From positions 1-37,516 of the forward strand of contig CAVGGQ010000008.1 in the NCBI GenBank assembly GCA_963628785.1: a stretch of DNA of 37,516 bases. Reading direction: 5' to 3'. Numbering within the stretch: position 1 is the first letter of the stretch; each line of letters starts with the position of its first letter. The position numbers were made by a program, and so were the translations under genes. Of the stretch, positions 6,346 to 15,000 are shown in pieces. The DNA comes from Apopatocola sp963628785. GTDB lineage: Bacteria; Bacillota; Clostridia; Oscillospirales; Oscillospiraceae. The notes under the pieces were generated by a model. It was given only the letters and a program-made list of their open reading frames with translations. It was not told the origin of the DNA and searched no databases.

Positions 6346-7470
6346 ATGGAGAAAATCAAGAAAAACTTCGGCTTTGGCTGCATGCGCTTTCCGATGAAGG
6401 ACGGCGAAGTGGACATCGAGGAAACCAAACGCATGATCGACGCCTTTCTGGAGGCAGGCTTCAACTACTTTGACACAGCTCACGGCTACCTTTCCGAGAA
6501 AAGCGAAACGATCCTGCGCGAGTGCCTCACATCCCGATATCCGCGCGAGAGCTATGTCCTCACGGACAAGCTGAGCTCCAACTACTTCAAAACCGAAGCG
6601 GACATCCGCCCAATGTTCGAAAAGCAGCTCGAAGCGTGCGGCGTGGACTATTTTGACTTCTATCTCATGCACGCGCAGGGACTCGTGAACTATGGCCATT
6701 ATAAAGAATGCCGCGCGTACGAAACGGCCTTCGCCCTCAAAGCGGAGGGCAAGATCCGCCATGTCGGCATCTCCTTCCACGACCGCGCCGAGGTACTCGA
6801 ACAGATCCTGACCGAGTACCCGGATATCGAAGTCGTGCAGATCCAATTCAACTATGCCGACTACGATGACCCCGCCGTACAGAGCCGCAAAGTGTACGAA
6901 GTGTGCGTTAAGCACCAAAAGTCCGTTATCGTCATGGAACCCGTCAAGGGCGGCAACCTCGTGAAGCTGCCCGATGAAGCCAAGGCAGTGTTCGAATCGC
7001 TCCGCGGCGGCAGCCCGGCAAGCTATGCCCTGCGCTTTGCCGCAGGCTTCCCCGGCATGATGATGGTGCTCTCCGGTATGAGCAGCATGGAGCAGGTACG
7101 CGACAACATTTCGTTCATGGCAGATTTCAAGCCGCTGACCAAGGAAGAAATGCAGGCTGTGCATAAAGTGCAGGAGATCTTCCGCAGCAAGCATCTCATT
7201 CCCTGCACATCCTGTCGCTACTGCACGGACGGCTGCCCGAAGCACATATCCATTCCCGACCTTTTTGCCACCATGAATGCCAAGCAGATCTATCACGACT
7301 GGAACGCCGACTACTATTATAACGATGTCCATGCCCCGAAGGGGCGGCGCGCGTCCGACTGTCTCAAGTGCGGAAAATGCGAGCAGATCTGCCCGCAGCA
7401 TCTTCCCATCCGCGATCTTCTGGAAAATGTGGCAAAAGAATTTGAAAAAAATGATAAATCCGAAGAATAA
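6346..7470 (+). CDS. Aldo/keto reductase with C-terminal 4Fe-4S domain
   Basis: A 374-residue oxidoreductase. The aldo/keto reductase barrel covers about residues 1-265 and keeps the catalytic set D43, Y48 (FDTAHGY), K75 (TDKLSS) and H109 (YLMHAQG). The C-terminal part carries two ferredoxin-type cysteine groups at 287, 290, 293, 297 and 339, 342, 345, 349. This architecture is common in anaerobic Firmicutes and suggests electrons can come from or go to ferredoxin as well as a nicotinamide cofactor; the substrate is unknown. An AGAGGGG element precedes the ATG. It lies mid-operon, 16 nt before the DegV gene, and implies a low-oxygen lifestyle. Confidence 0.9.
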   Translation: MEKIKKNFGFGCMRFPMKDGEVDIEETKRMIDAFLEAGFNYFDTAHGYLSEKSETILRECLTSRYPRESYVLTDKLSSNYFKTEADIRPMFEKQLEACGVDYFDFYLMHAQGLVNYGHYKECRAYETAFALKAEGKIRHVGISFHDRAEVLEQILTEYPDIEVVQIQFNYADYDDPAVQSRKVYEVCVKHQKSVIVMEPVKGGNLVKLPDEAKAVFESLRGGSPASYALRFAAGFPGMMMVLSGMSSMEQVRDNISFMADFKPLTKEEMQAVHKVQEIFRSKHLIPCTSCRYCTDGCPKHISIPDLFATMNAKQIYHDWNADYYYNDVHAPKGRRASDCLKCGKCEQICPQHLPIRDLLENVAKEFEKNDKSEE

Positions 7471-7486
7471 AGGAGCTATAATCATT

Positions 7487-8386
7487 ATGGAACCGAAATT
7501 CATTTTGTCCTGCGAATCCACGGTGGATATGCCGTACTCGTACGTAAACTCCCGCAACATTCCCGTACTCTTTTACTCCTATACGGTGGATGACAAAGTG
7601 TACACGGACGACATGGGTCGCGACCCGAAAGCGCTTCCGCACTTCTACGAAATGCTCGACGAAGGCAAAATGCCTTCCACCTCGCAGCTGAACGACTTCC
7701 AGTATAAGGACTACTTTGAGGAGCTCCTCAAACAGGGCGATGTGCTCCACATTGCGTTCGGCTCCGGCATGACGAACTCCGTGCAGAATGCCAAGGAGGT
7801 CGCCGAACTCATGCAGAAAGAGTTCCCCGACCGAAAGCTCATTGTTATCGACTCCTACTGCAGCTCCTCCGGCTACGGCATGCTCGTGGACTACGCCGCC
7901 GACATGCGCGACGAGGGCTGCGACATGGAGACCGTCCGCGATTGGGTCGAGGCGAACGCCAAGCGCGTGCACCATCAGTTCTACTCCACCGACCTCAAGT
8001 ATTTCCGCCGCAGCGGACGCGTGTCCGGCTCCGCCGCCGCCATCGGCGCGGTGCTGAACATCTGCCCGATCATGCGTCTGGACGAGTCCGGTCACATCGT
8101 CGCCTACGACAAAGTCCGCGGCAGGAAAAACGCCATTCGGAAGACCGTGGACACCATGGCCGAGCACGCCGAAGGCGGCGAGCAGTACAGCGGCAAGTGC
8201 TTCATTTCCCACTCCAACTGCCTCGCGTCGGCCGAAGAGCTGAAAGCGGATGTCGAAGCGCGCTTCCCGAATCTCGCGGGAAAGATCCGGATCTTCGACA
8301 TCGGCACCATCATCTCCTCTCACTGCGGCCCCGGCACCGTAGCCGTCTACTTCCTCGGCGACATCCGCGCCCCATATGTTAAATGA
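7487..8386 (+). CDS. DegV family fatty-acid-binding protein
   Basis: A 299-residue DegV/FakB-type protein. Family members bind a fatty acid between an N-terminal EDD-type domain and a C-terminal domain, and FakB members present it to the kinase FakA for phospholipid synthesis. Seen here: the N-terminal LSCESTVDMP, the central MPSTSQLN, the GSGMTNSVQNA loop and the FRRSGRVSG motif, all typical. The same frame is open from 7277, inside the aldo/keto reductase gene, but AAAGGAGCT before the ATG at 7487 fixes the start. It is last in the operon, followed by a strong terminator. No fakA homologue is nearby, so the partner and the ligand remain open. Confidence 0.9.
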   Translation: MEPKFILSCESTVDMPYSYVNSRNIPVLFYSYTVDDKVYTDDMGRDPKALPHFYEMLDEGKMPSTSQLNDFQYKDYFEELLKQGDVLHIAFGSGMTNSVQNAKEVAELMQKEFPDRKLIVIDSYCSSSGYGMLVDYAADMRDEGCDMETVRDWVEANAKRVHHQFYSTDLKYFRRSGRVSGSAAAIGAVLNICPIMRLDESGHIVAYDKVRGRKNAIRKTVDTMAEHAEGGEQYSGKCFISHSNCLASAEELKADVEARFPNLAGKIRIFDIGTIISSHCGPGTVAVYFLGDIRAPYVK

Positions 8387-8401
8387 TTAAACACAACCGA
8401 T

Positions 8402-8447
8402 AAAAACCGCTCCGTTCAGGCCCAAAAGCCCGATCGGAGCGGTTTTT
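8402..8447. terminator. Strong bidirectional intrinsic terminator
   Basis: AAAAACCGCTCCG (8402-8414) is the exact complement of CGGAGCGGTTTTT (8435-8447), with a 20-nt loop. Both strands have a T-run after the stem, so it should stop transcripts of both the DegV operon (plus) and the converging flavin reductase gene (minus). Confidence 0.92.
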
Positions 8448-8465
8448 CTATGCATTGCGTGGGGT

Positions 8466-8987
8466 TTATTTCTTCAGGACTTTGATGATCTCGCCGATGT
8501 ACATGGCGTGGAAATCGCGCTCGGGGTAGTTTTCGCCAACGAGCGTCTTGTCAACGAAGCCCTGCTCGTTGAGCTCGCCGACATAGATCTTGCGGCAGAT
8601 GAACACCATATCCGCCTCGGCCAGATACGCCGTGCCGTCGGCGAAGACCGGCGTCAGCCCCGCTGCAGCGAGCTTGTCGCCGTCGCGTCCGGAGTGCGAA
8701 CCGATATAGCCGAGCGCCTTGCGGTACTCCGCGGGGAAGTGGCAGACGGTGAAAAGCTCTTCCTTGTCCATAAACTCCTTCGTGTAGCGGCTCGGCCGGA
8801 CAAAGCAGACGGCCGTCGGCAGGGACATCGGAGAATCCTTCCGTCCCCAGATCGAGCCGAGATGCCCCCATGCGATCGTCATAAAGTTGCAGCCGTCCCG
8901 CTCGTTCCCGGCGCCAAGCGCCATCCAGTCCTTCCCGAATGCGGTAAAGGGATACAGTGTAATATCCTGTACGGATACTTCGGTCAT
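8466..8987 (-). CDS. Flavin reductase-like FMN-binding protein
   Basis: A 173-residue cytoplasmic protein of the flavin-reductase-like split beta-barrel family, which binds FMN and, in characterised members, transfers electrons between flavin and a partner. The motif region CNFMTIAWGHLGSIWGRK (about residues 33-50) and the VRPSRYTKEFMDK segment (about 63-75) are typical. AGGAGG before the ATG fixes the start. It lies 84 nt downstream of the thiazoline hydrolase family gene in the same direction and could be read from that promoter; a T/A-rich stretch just upstream (9010-9050) may also hold its own promoter. The physiological substrate cannot be told from sequence. Confidence 0.85.
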   Translation of the reverse strand: MTEVSVQDITLYPFTAFGKDWMALGAGNERDGCNFMTIAWGHLGSIWGRKDSPMSLPTAVCFVRPSRYTKEFMDKEELFTVCHFPAEYRKALGYIGSHSGRDGDKLAAAGLTPVFADGTAYLAEADMVFICRKIYVGELNEQGFVDKTLVGENYPERDFHAMYIGEIIKVLKK

Positions 8988-9071
8988 TTTGCATTACCTC
9001 CTGTGGTCATCATTAAATTCATATAAATATATAAAATAGTATAACACATTTCTCTGCCGAAGGAAACAGCT

Positions 9072-9665
9072 TCAGCGGCTTTTCATGCGGTAAAAGTGAA
9101 AATCACAGCAGCTCCCGCCGCGGCCCAGCGTCTGCGTGCGCCGGAAAGAGATCTTGCGAAGACCTCCGTATGTCACATCGTCCACATCGCAAAAGAGCGG
9201 GCAAAGCTCCGGACAGCCGTTTTCCGTGCAGGCGGTGTGCCAAAGGCACTTCGTTATCGTAATGTCATACGAATCTTTGCCGCTCGCCACGGTGCTCTCC
9301 TGCAGATCGGTCGTCTTCATGATCGCCAGGAACACCTTGCGGTACACATGGAAAAATCCGGGAATGACCTCCAGCTTTGCCGTGGATGCATGCTTCTTCG
9401 CCGCGACAACATCCAGCATATATTTCCGCATCACATTATACGGATCGTCTCCCGAAAAATCGCCGCCCTGAAGCGCTTTCCAAAGTGCAATGCGCGGCAG
9501 GATCGTCTGCGCGAGCGTCTTTTGCTGATTTTCCGTCTTGTCCCGCATATCGCCGATGAGCGTCTCCAAGATCTTCTCCTGCGACTCAAACAGCGCCCCG
9601 CCGCGCTCACTCCCGAACTCCCCAACCAAAAACGCCCGTATCTGCCCCTGCTGCCGAATTTTCAT
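9072..9665 (-). CDS. L-2-amino-thiazoline-4-carboxylic acid hydrolase family protein
   Basis: A 197-residue protein of the ATC-hydrolase family, named for the Pseudomonas enzyme that opens L-2-amino-thiazoline-4-carboxylate in cysteine synthesis; many Firmicute members are uncharacterised. The C-terminal half shows the family pattern: KCLWHTACTENGCPELCPLFC, then DDVTYGGL, then RGGSCCDFHF. The conserved cysteines suggest metal or thiol chemistry. GGAGGTG precedes the ATG at 9665. A promoter (9709-9738) and a perfect palindrome over its start (9684-9701) suggest regulation. Given the palindrome, the real role may be linked to metal or redox state rather than to thiazoline breakdown, but that is inference. 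Confidence 0.8.
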   Translation of the reverse strand: MKIRQQGQIRAFLVGEFGSERGGALFESQEKILETLIGDMRDKTENQQKTLAQTILPRIALWKALQGGDFSGDDPYNVMRKYMLDVVAAKKHASTAKLEVIPGFFHVYRKVFLAIMKTTDLQESTVASGKDSYDITITKCLWHTACTENGCPELCPLFCDVDDVTYGGLRKISFRRTQTLGRGGSCCDFHFYRMKSR

Positions 9666-9683
9666 AAGCGCACCTCCGATAAA

Positions 9684-9701
9684 AGTTAGCGATGCCTAAC
9701 T
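9684..9701. promoter_or_regulatory. Palindromic operator-like site before the hydrolase family gene
   Basis: AGTTAG-CGATGC-CTAACT, a perfect 6+6 inverted repeat. It starts about 8 bp downstream of the -10 (minus strand), so it covers the transcription start and precedes the ribosome binding site. On the minus strand the core reads TTAGGCATCGCTAA, which resembles DtxR/IdeR/MntR-type sites (TTAGG...CTAA). The regulator identity is inference. Confidence 0.55.
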
Positions 9702-9708
9702 GATGGCT

Positions 9709-9738
9709 ATATTACCATATTCCATCCGGCATAGTCAA
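9709..9738 (-). promoter_or_regulatory. Probable promoter of the hydrolase family gene
   Basis: On the minus strand TTGACT (9733-9738), 18-bp spacer, TAATAT (9709-9714). Strong -35, moderate -10. The palindrome at 9684-9701 follows at once. Confidence 0.5.
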
Positions 9739-9803
9739 TCGCTTTTCAACCGATTTGTCTGATCCGCTCCGGAAGTCCGGAATTGCCGTCCATATGTACA
9801 AAT

Positions 9804-9838
9804 TTGTGAGCAAAAGTTTGGATTGCCATTTCTCACAA
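9804..9838. promoter_or_regulatory. Inverted repeat flanking the TetR gene -35 box
   Basis: TTGTGAG (9804-9810) and its complement CTCACAA (9832-9838) lie on either side of the -35 hexamer at 9823-9828. TetR-family proteins often regulate their own promoter, so this is a candidate operator half-site pair. The 21-bp gap between arms is long for a single dimer. Confidence 0.35.
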
Positions 9839-9851
9839 TACCTGTTATAAT
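9823..9851 (+). promoter_or_regulatory. Promoter of the TetR-TPR-giant protein operon
   Basis: TTGCCA (9823-9828), 17-bp spacer, TATAAT (9846-9851; perfect -10). Transcription should start near 9858. This rules out the longest possible TetR reading frame, whose first codon lies inside the -35. Confidence 0.7.
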
Positions 9852-9900
9852 TGGCATACATACCAATGGCATGCAAGCCATAGAAAGAGGTGATGCGATC

Positions 9901-10590
9901 TTGGATGTTGTTCGCTCGACGAAGAGACGGAGTAAAGCAACGCGCGAAAAGATTTTGCGCGTGTGCGTGAAGCTCTTCTTAGAGCAGGGCTACAAGAACA
10001 AGACCATGGCACAGATTCTGGAACAGTCGGGCGTGTCCAGCAGCAGTTTTCAGAACATTTTCCGTGCCAAGGACGGCGTTCTGGTGGAACTTGTGAAGTT
10101 CATGTTTTCTGAGCAGTTCGGCGTCGCGGGAAAGCTCCCTCTGGAGAACCTGCCGCCGGTATGCGTGTATGCCTCAGAAACCTCGATCCAGCTCGCCCTG
10201 ACCGAGATGAACGAGAATCTGCGGGAAATCTACACGGAGGCGTACAACCACGCGGAGGCGCTGGAGTACATTTACGATGAAACGGCGAAGATCCTTTACC
10301 GCACATTCGGCCCCTACCAGCCGGATCTCACAGAGCGGGACTTCTACTATCTTGAAGTCGGCTCAGCGGGCATCATTCGCGGGTATATGGCAAAGCCATG
10401 CACCAAGGAAGTGACGCTTGAAAAGAAAATCGAGATCTTCCTGCAAATGTCCCTCCGTGCCTATCAAGTCCCGGAAGGGGAAATTACCAAGGTGCTTTCT
10501 TTCATTGCTTCGCTCGACATCCGAACGACGGCAAAGAAAGTTATGCATGGTCTCTTTGAAAGTCTTGCAATGCGTTTCGAATTCGCGTAA
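9901..10590 (+). CDS. TetR/AcrR family transcriptional regulator
   Basis: A 229-residue regulator. The N-terminal TetR helix-turn-helix (about residues 8-58) reads SKATREKILRVCVKLFLEQGY, then MAQILEQSGVSSSSFQNIF and RAKDGVLVELV, the usual pattern with F/Y in the recognition helix. The remaining ~170 residues form the ligand/dimer domain, with no recognisable effector class. The likely start is TTG at 9901 with GAGGTG 8 nt upstream; ATG at 9871 is in frame but lacks a ribosome binding site, and 9823 lies in the promoter. It precedes a secreted TPR protein (30 nt) and the giant adhesin-like gene, so it probably controls its own operon. Confidence 0.85.
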   Translation: MDVVRSTKRRSKATREKILRVCVKLFLEQGYKNKTMAQILEQSGVSSSSFQNIFRAKDGVLVELVKFMFSEQFGVAGKLPLENLPPVCVYASETSIQLALTEMNENLREIYTEAYNHAEALEYIYDETAKILYRTFGPYQPDLTERDFYYLEVGSAGIIRGYMAKPCTKEVTLEKKIEIFLQMSLRAYQVPEGEITKVLSFIASLDIRTTAKKVMHGLFESLAMRFEFA

Positions 10591-10620
10591 AGAAAGCAAT
10601 GCCGATAGGTGGGGATATCC

Positions 10621-11934
10621 GTGAAACCGACTTTGAAAAGAATTCTAGCGGGAGTGCTGGCCGTGGTGCTCTGTGCATCGACGCTGACCAACATCGCCGG
10701 GTTTTACGCCGAGGGCAAAGATCCGCTCTCCCGCATTCAGGATTCCCTTCTTGAAACGGAAGACGAACCTTCCCTGACGGCGGCGGACTACGCGAAGAGA
10801 GCCGAGGAAGAGATCGGCGAGCAAAACTACGATGCCGCACTGGAGGATCTGGAGTCGGCGCGCAGCCTGACGGATCCCGAGGACGGCACGACGCTCGGTG
10901 CCATGTGGCTGCAGTCGGCGGCAATCTATTACATCCGCGAAGAATATACTTCCTCGCGCGAGTGCACCGACCGGGCGCTGCTTTGCGACCCGAGCTCCGC
11001 ACAAGCCTATCTCCTCCGCGCACAGCTCTGTCTGGAAGAGGGCAATGCGGGCGACGCCGTTACAGCTCTGGAGATCTACGTATCCATGGAGCCGACGGAC
11101 CTCTCGACAAAGACCTATCTGGCGCAGCTGTACGAGGAAGCGGAACGCTATGCCGATGCCGAAACCCTCTATGAGCAGCTTTCCTCGGAACAACCGGAAG
11201 ACGATACCCACCGCATCAACGCGCTGCGCTGTGCTTTTCTTCTCGGCGACTACGAGAAGGCACAGAGCGGCTTTGATGCTTATCTGGCGGATGAAACGAA
11301 GGCGGATTCGGAATACCGCGGCCTTGCGGCTTTCCTCTCTGCGGCGAGTGCGATGCAGCTGGGACAGTATGCATCGGCTGTCGCGATGTATCGGGAAGCG
11401 GCCGACGCGGGTTACGAAACGGCCGTCTGCTATGAGCAGATGACCGCCTGCGCTTTTGAAGCCGGTGAGTATGAGACCGTTGTCGCCGTTGCGGACGAGA
11501 TCGCACAAAACGGATGGCAGATGACGGACGAGGCGTCTTTCCTGCGGTATGTCGGCGTTTCGCTCCTGCAGCTCGAACGATTCGAAGAAGCGGTCGAGGC
11601 CCTCACAAAATCCGTGGAGGCGGATACCTCCGAGCCGGAAAGCCGGTATTACCGCGGCGTGGCGCTGCTGATGCTCGAGCGCTGCAGCGAGGCGGCCGAA
11701 GATTTTACTGCCGCCATCGCGCAGAACTATCGGACACAGTACAGCTACTACAACCGCGGCGTATGCCGCATCGGCACGGAAAACTATGAAGGCGCACAAA
11801 GCGACTTCACCGCGGCGATGAACGGCAGCGACGCAGAGCTTGCCCAAACGGCCGGCGATGTTGTGCAGCAGATCACCGAATATCTGGAGAGCCGGCAGTC
11901 GGAAGAGCAGACGGACGAAATGCAGCAAAGATAA
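10621..11934 (+). CDS. Secreted tetratricopeptide-repeat protein
   Basis: A 437-residue protein starting at GTG with AGGTGGGG about 6 nt upstream; a GTG at 10609 overlaps that site and is unlikely. The N-terminus (MKPTLKRILAGVLAVVLCASTLTNIAGFYA) is a signal peptide or membrane anchor; no clear lipobox is seen. From about residue 55 to 420 the protein is built of TPR units, with A/Y/G spacing such as YLLRAQLCLEEGNAGDAVTALE, and RYYRGVALLMLERCSEAAEDF near the end. TPR proteins serve as protein-binding scaffolds. Outside the membrane and directly before the giant protein, it may assist its export, folding or surface assembly. That role is inferred from position only. The C-terminus is Gln/Glu-rich. 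Confidence 0.85.
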   Translation: MKPTLKRILAGVLAVVLCASTLTNIAGFYAEGKDPLSRIQDSLLETEDEPSLTAADYAKRAEEEIGEQNYDAALEDLESARSLTDPEDGTTLGAMWLQSAAIYYIREEYTSSRECTDRALLCDPSSAQAYLLRAQLCLEEGNAGDAVTALEIYVSMEPTDLSTKTYLAQLYEEAERYADAETLYEQLSSEQPEDDTHRINALRCAFLLGDYEKAQSGFDAYLADETKADSEYRGLAAFLSAASAMQLGQYASAVAMYREAADAGYETAVCYEQMTACAFEAGEYETVVAVADEIAQNGWQMTDEASFLRYVGVSLLQLERFEEAVEALTKSVEADTSEPESRYYRGVALLMLERCSEAAEDFTAAIAQNYRTQYSYYNRGVCRIGTENYEGAQSDFTAAMNGSDAELAQTAGDVVQQITEYLESRQSEEQTDEMQQR

Positions 11935-11979
11935 CGCAAGCGCAAAGAGATCACCATCGCAAATCCAAAAAGGAAGGAG

Positions 11980-12096
11980 ATGTCAGAAGTGGAGAAAAAA
12001 ATGGTCGATAAAAAACGGACGGCCGCCGTGCGATACGGTGTCTGCCTGCTTTTGTCGGCCATGCTTTGCATTTTGATGCAAAGCAAATGTCTCGCC
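11980..12096 (+). other. Signal peptide of the giant protein
   Basis: Lys/Arg-rich start, hydrophobic core YGVCLLLSAMLCILM, then QSKCLA before VDV. Signal peptidase I cleavage is expected after residue 39. The short core without a YSIRK or ESPR extension suggests the general Sec route. Confidence 0.75.
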
Positions 12097-15000
12097 GTCG
12101 ATGTACCGCTCGACGGTACGGACAGCGGCGAAACGGCGATCACCGTGAGCGAGACTTCGTCAACGGAAGTATCCGAAGGTGCGGCCGTTCCGTCCGGTAC
12201 GGAAGAGCCGGCCGTGCAGAGCCCTGCGTCCGATTCATCGGACTCCACACAGGATGACACCGCGTCAGGACCGGATGCGGCCGATCACGCATCGGAAGCA
12301 TCTCCGAAAGACGAAGACAACACAAACGAACAGACTGCCGCAGAGCAGGAGCAGCAGCCGGAGTCCCCCGCACCCAAAGAGCCCGCCGTTGTGACGGCCG
12401 CTCTCGGCACGGCCTCCACGACCTCGGGCGATGTTTCCGCGGAAGCGGCCGAAGCCGAAGGCGTGGTCGGGCAGGGCGACACGGCCCGCGATTACGAGAC
12501 GCTCGCAGGGAGCGTGTACATTCGAGAGATTGGAAAGAACAAAACATACAGCAATGAAGACGACCGGAACGCCATTCAGGCGGCACTGGCCGATGCACTC
12601 GTGTACGCGCAGCATATCTGCGAAACGGAAAGCGGTGCCGCTCCCACGGCAACGCTCGTCGTTTCCGACGGAACCTATCAGGGCGGCATTGATCTCACGG
12701 AGGACAGCGACAGCTCGCCGCTGACCGACTTCATCAAACAGATCCTGCAGCTGGACGTCGAAAACGGCAAGACCTTCACCATCAACATTGTGGCCGAAGA
12801 CGCCATGGAAGAAAACGAAGACGGCTCGGTGACCTTCACCGCAGACTCCGAAGGCGGAGCAATGCTCGAGGGCGATGTGAACATCAAAATGGACGGTCTC
12901 AACCTCCTCATCGCCGGTCTCTTCTATTCCACAAAAGGTGTCGTAAATGTCGAAGGCGCGAACAGCGTCGAGATCTGCGGCACGGCGCAGGACGATGTCA
13001 TTCAGGTGGAGGCAGCCAACGTACAGGACCATGTGAGCGTGGATGCGGGCGGAGGAAACGACACCGTGGAGGTGAGCGTCTCAAAGCAGACGGCCTCCTT
13101 TGCGGTGGATGTGGATCTCGACAAGGTGCAGACGAGCGTCGACCAGCTTGTCGGGATCACCAAGCTCCTCCGTGACAACAAACCCGAGGAGATGCCGGAC
13201 GCGCTCTTCGAATTTGCGAAGACCGTGATGGACGGCGTCGACAGCACGCTGCAGACCTCTCTCGGCAAGCTGAGCACCGTGAAGTTGGATGTGCGGCTCG
13301 GGGACGGCAACGATACGGCCGATGTAAAGCTGATCGATGCCTCCGACATTATCCCGACCGTCACCCCCGGCGCGGACGCAGCGTCCCCGAACGGCATCGT
13401 GAATTTCTGCTTCGATCTGGACATGAACGCAGCCGAAGTCAGCATCGACGGCGGCAGCGGCGATGACACCATCGCGATGCGCGGCGGCAAGGAATGCACG
13501 CTGGCGGAGAACCTGACGAAGGCCGTTACGGAGTACATCCTGAAGCAGAATGTCGACCTGCCCGAAACGAACATCACCATTCGGGGCGGCGCGGGCGATG
13601 ACACCGTCGATGTGAGCACGACTGCAGCCTTCGCGACCCTGGGCAAAACGGCGATCGCCGTTGACACGGGAAACGGATACGACCGGATGCACTTCTCGGG
13701 CAAGCTGGATGACGGCGTTTCCGCCGACAGGCGCATCACGGCCAATGCGGATCACACCGAATTCACAGTGAATGCCCTCGCACAGATCACGTTCCTCAAA
13801 ACCGTCACCGATCTGCTGGATACCGATGATCTCAGCATCGATCTTCGCAAATCGTTTGACATGACGGTCCTCAACGCAGAAGCATACACCGATACCCTCG
13901 AAAACAAGCGCAGCGTTCGTGTAAGCGACATCACCCGCGGCGACGCGGCGTCGGACTTCACGAACTACATCCTCACTCCCGAGTTTGATTCCGGATCCAA
14001 AGCCGCCGTCAGCTTTGACATAGCCGACACCGGCCTTGTGCTCGAAGGCGAACCGTTCATGAGCAACCTGACGGTCGACCTGAGCGGCGCGCCCAATTCC
14101 GGCAGCCTGACGGTGACAAAGCTGAAAGCACCGCAGCTGAACGTGGTGATCTCGTCCGATGCGCTCGACAGCATCGCTCTCGGAGAAGTGACCGGACGCA
14201 ACGTCCTCGTTTCCCTGAGCGGCACGGACGCGGCGATTGCCGAGATCGACCTCGATGCGGTGCACAGCGACCTAGATGAGGAAGAGAACATCGAAATTCA
14301 GCTGGGGCTCTACGAAGCTTCGCGCAGCCTGAAGATCGATGTGACCGGCACCGTTCAAGCGAGCGAGGCCGTGAGCATCCTCTCCGCGCTGACGCTCGAC
14401 AAGGCTTTCATCCCCGGCGAGGACATCCTCGAAAAATATGCGGGCATCGACTTCAACCCCGTGACGCTGAAATTCGGCGAGTCCGAGATCAATGTCACTG
14501 GCACGATCCTCGCGGGCGGCTCGATCGAGATCGCCTCCGATGTGAGCGTGGACATCGATGCAACGAACGGCGTCCTGAGCCTGATCGTCCCTGTGGCGGT
14601 CTCCGGCTCGTTCGGCCACTCCAAGGTGCTGGTATCGGGCGACGCAAAACTCGTCTCCGGTTACCGGGGAGAAGAAGCGCCCGGACGCAATGCGGCCGGC
14701 ATCGTGCTCTCGTCCCGCTCGGCGAACACCCTCACCGCCTCTACGGGCGGCGGCGTGATCCCCTTCTCGCTGGGACTGGGCATGGTCTCCTTTGAAACAA
14801 GCACCGTCGTGACCGACAACGCACAGATCCTCTCCGGCGCGGATGTGACAGTCCGAGCCGACAGCTTCCTCTCAAGCATCATCACCGCCACCGGCAAGTC
14901 CGGCAATATGTTCAATGTCGATCCGCAGTCCGGCCTGTTTATCACGGCCAATTTCATCCTGACGGAAACGACGGCGAAGGTCACCGGAAAGGCCAATGTC

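Noticed and set aside
7277..7486. Upstream extension of the DegV frame into the aldo/keto reductase gene.
   Set aside because: It reads through the ferredoxin part of the other gene; the ribosome binding site and family N-terminus place the start at 7487.
9061..9087. A GC-rich hairpin between the hydrolase family gene and the flavin reductase gene.
   Set aside because: The pairing is imperfect and no T-run follows on the minus strand, so it is not called as a terminator.
9823..9900. Upstream extension of the TetR frame.
   Set aside because: It would start inside the -35 hexamer of the best promoter, so it cannot be in the transcript.
13036..13680. Classification of the giant protein as an RTX toxin.
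   Set aside because: Motifs are few and not in tandem nonapeptides, and no RTX acyltransferase or type I secretion genes are present.
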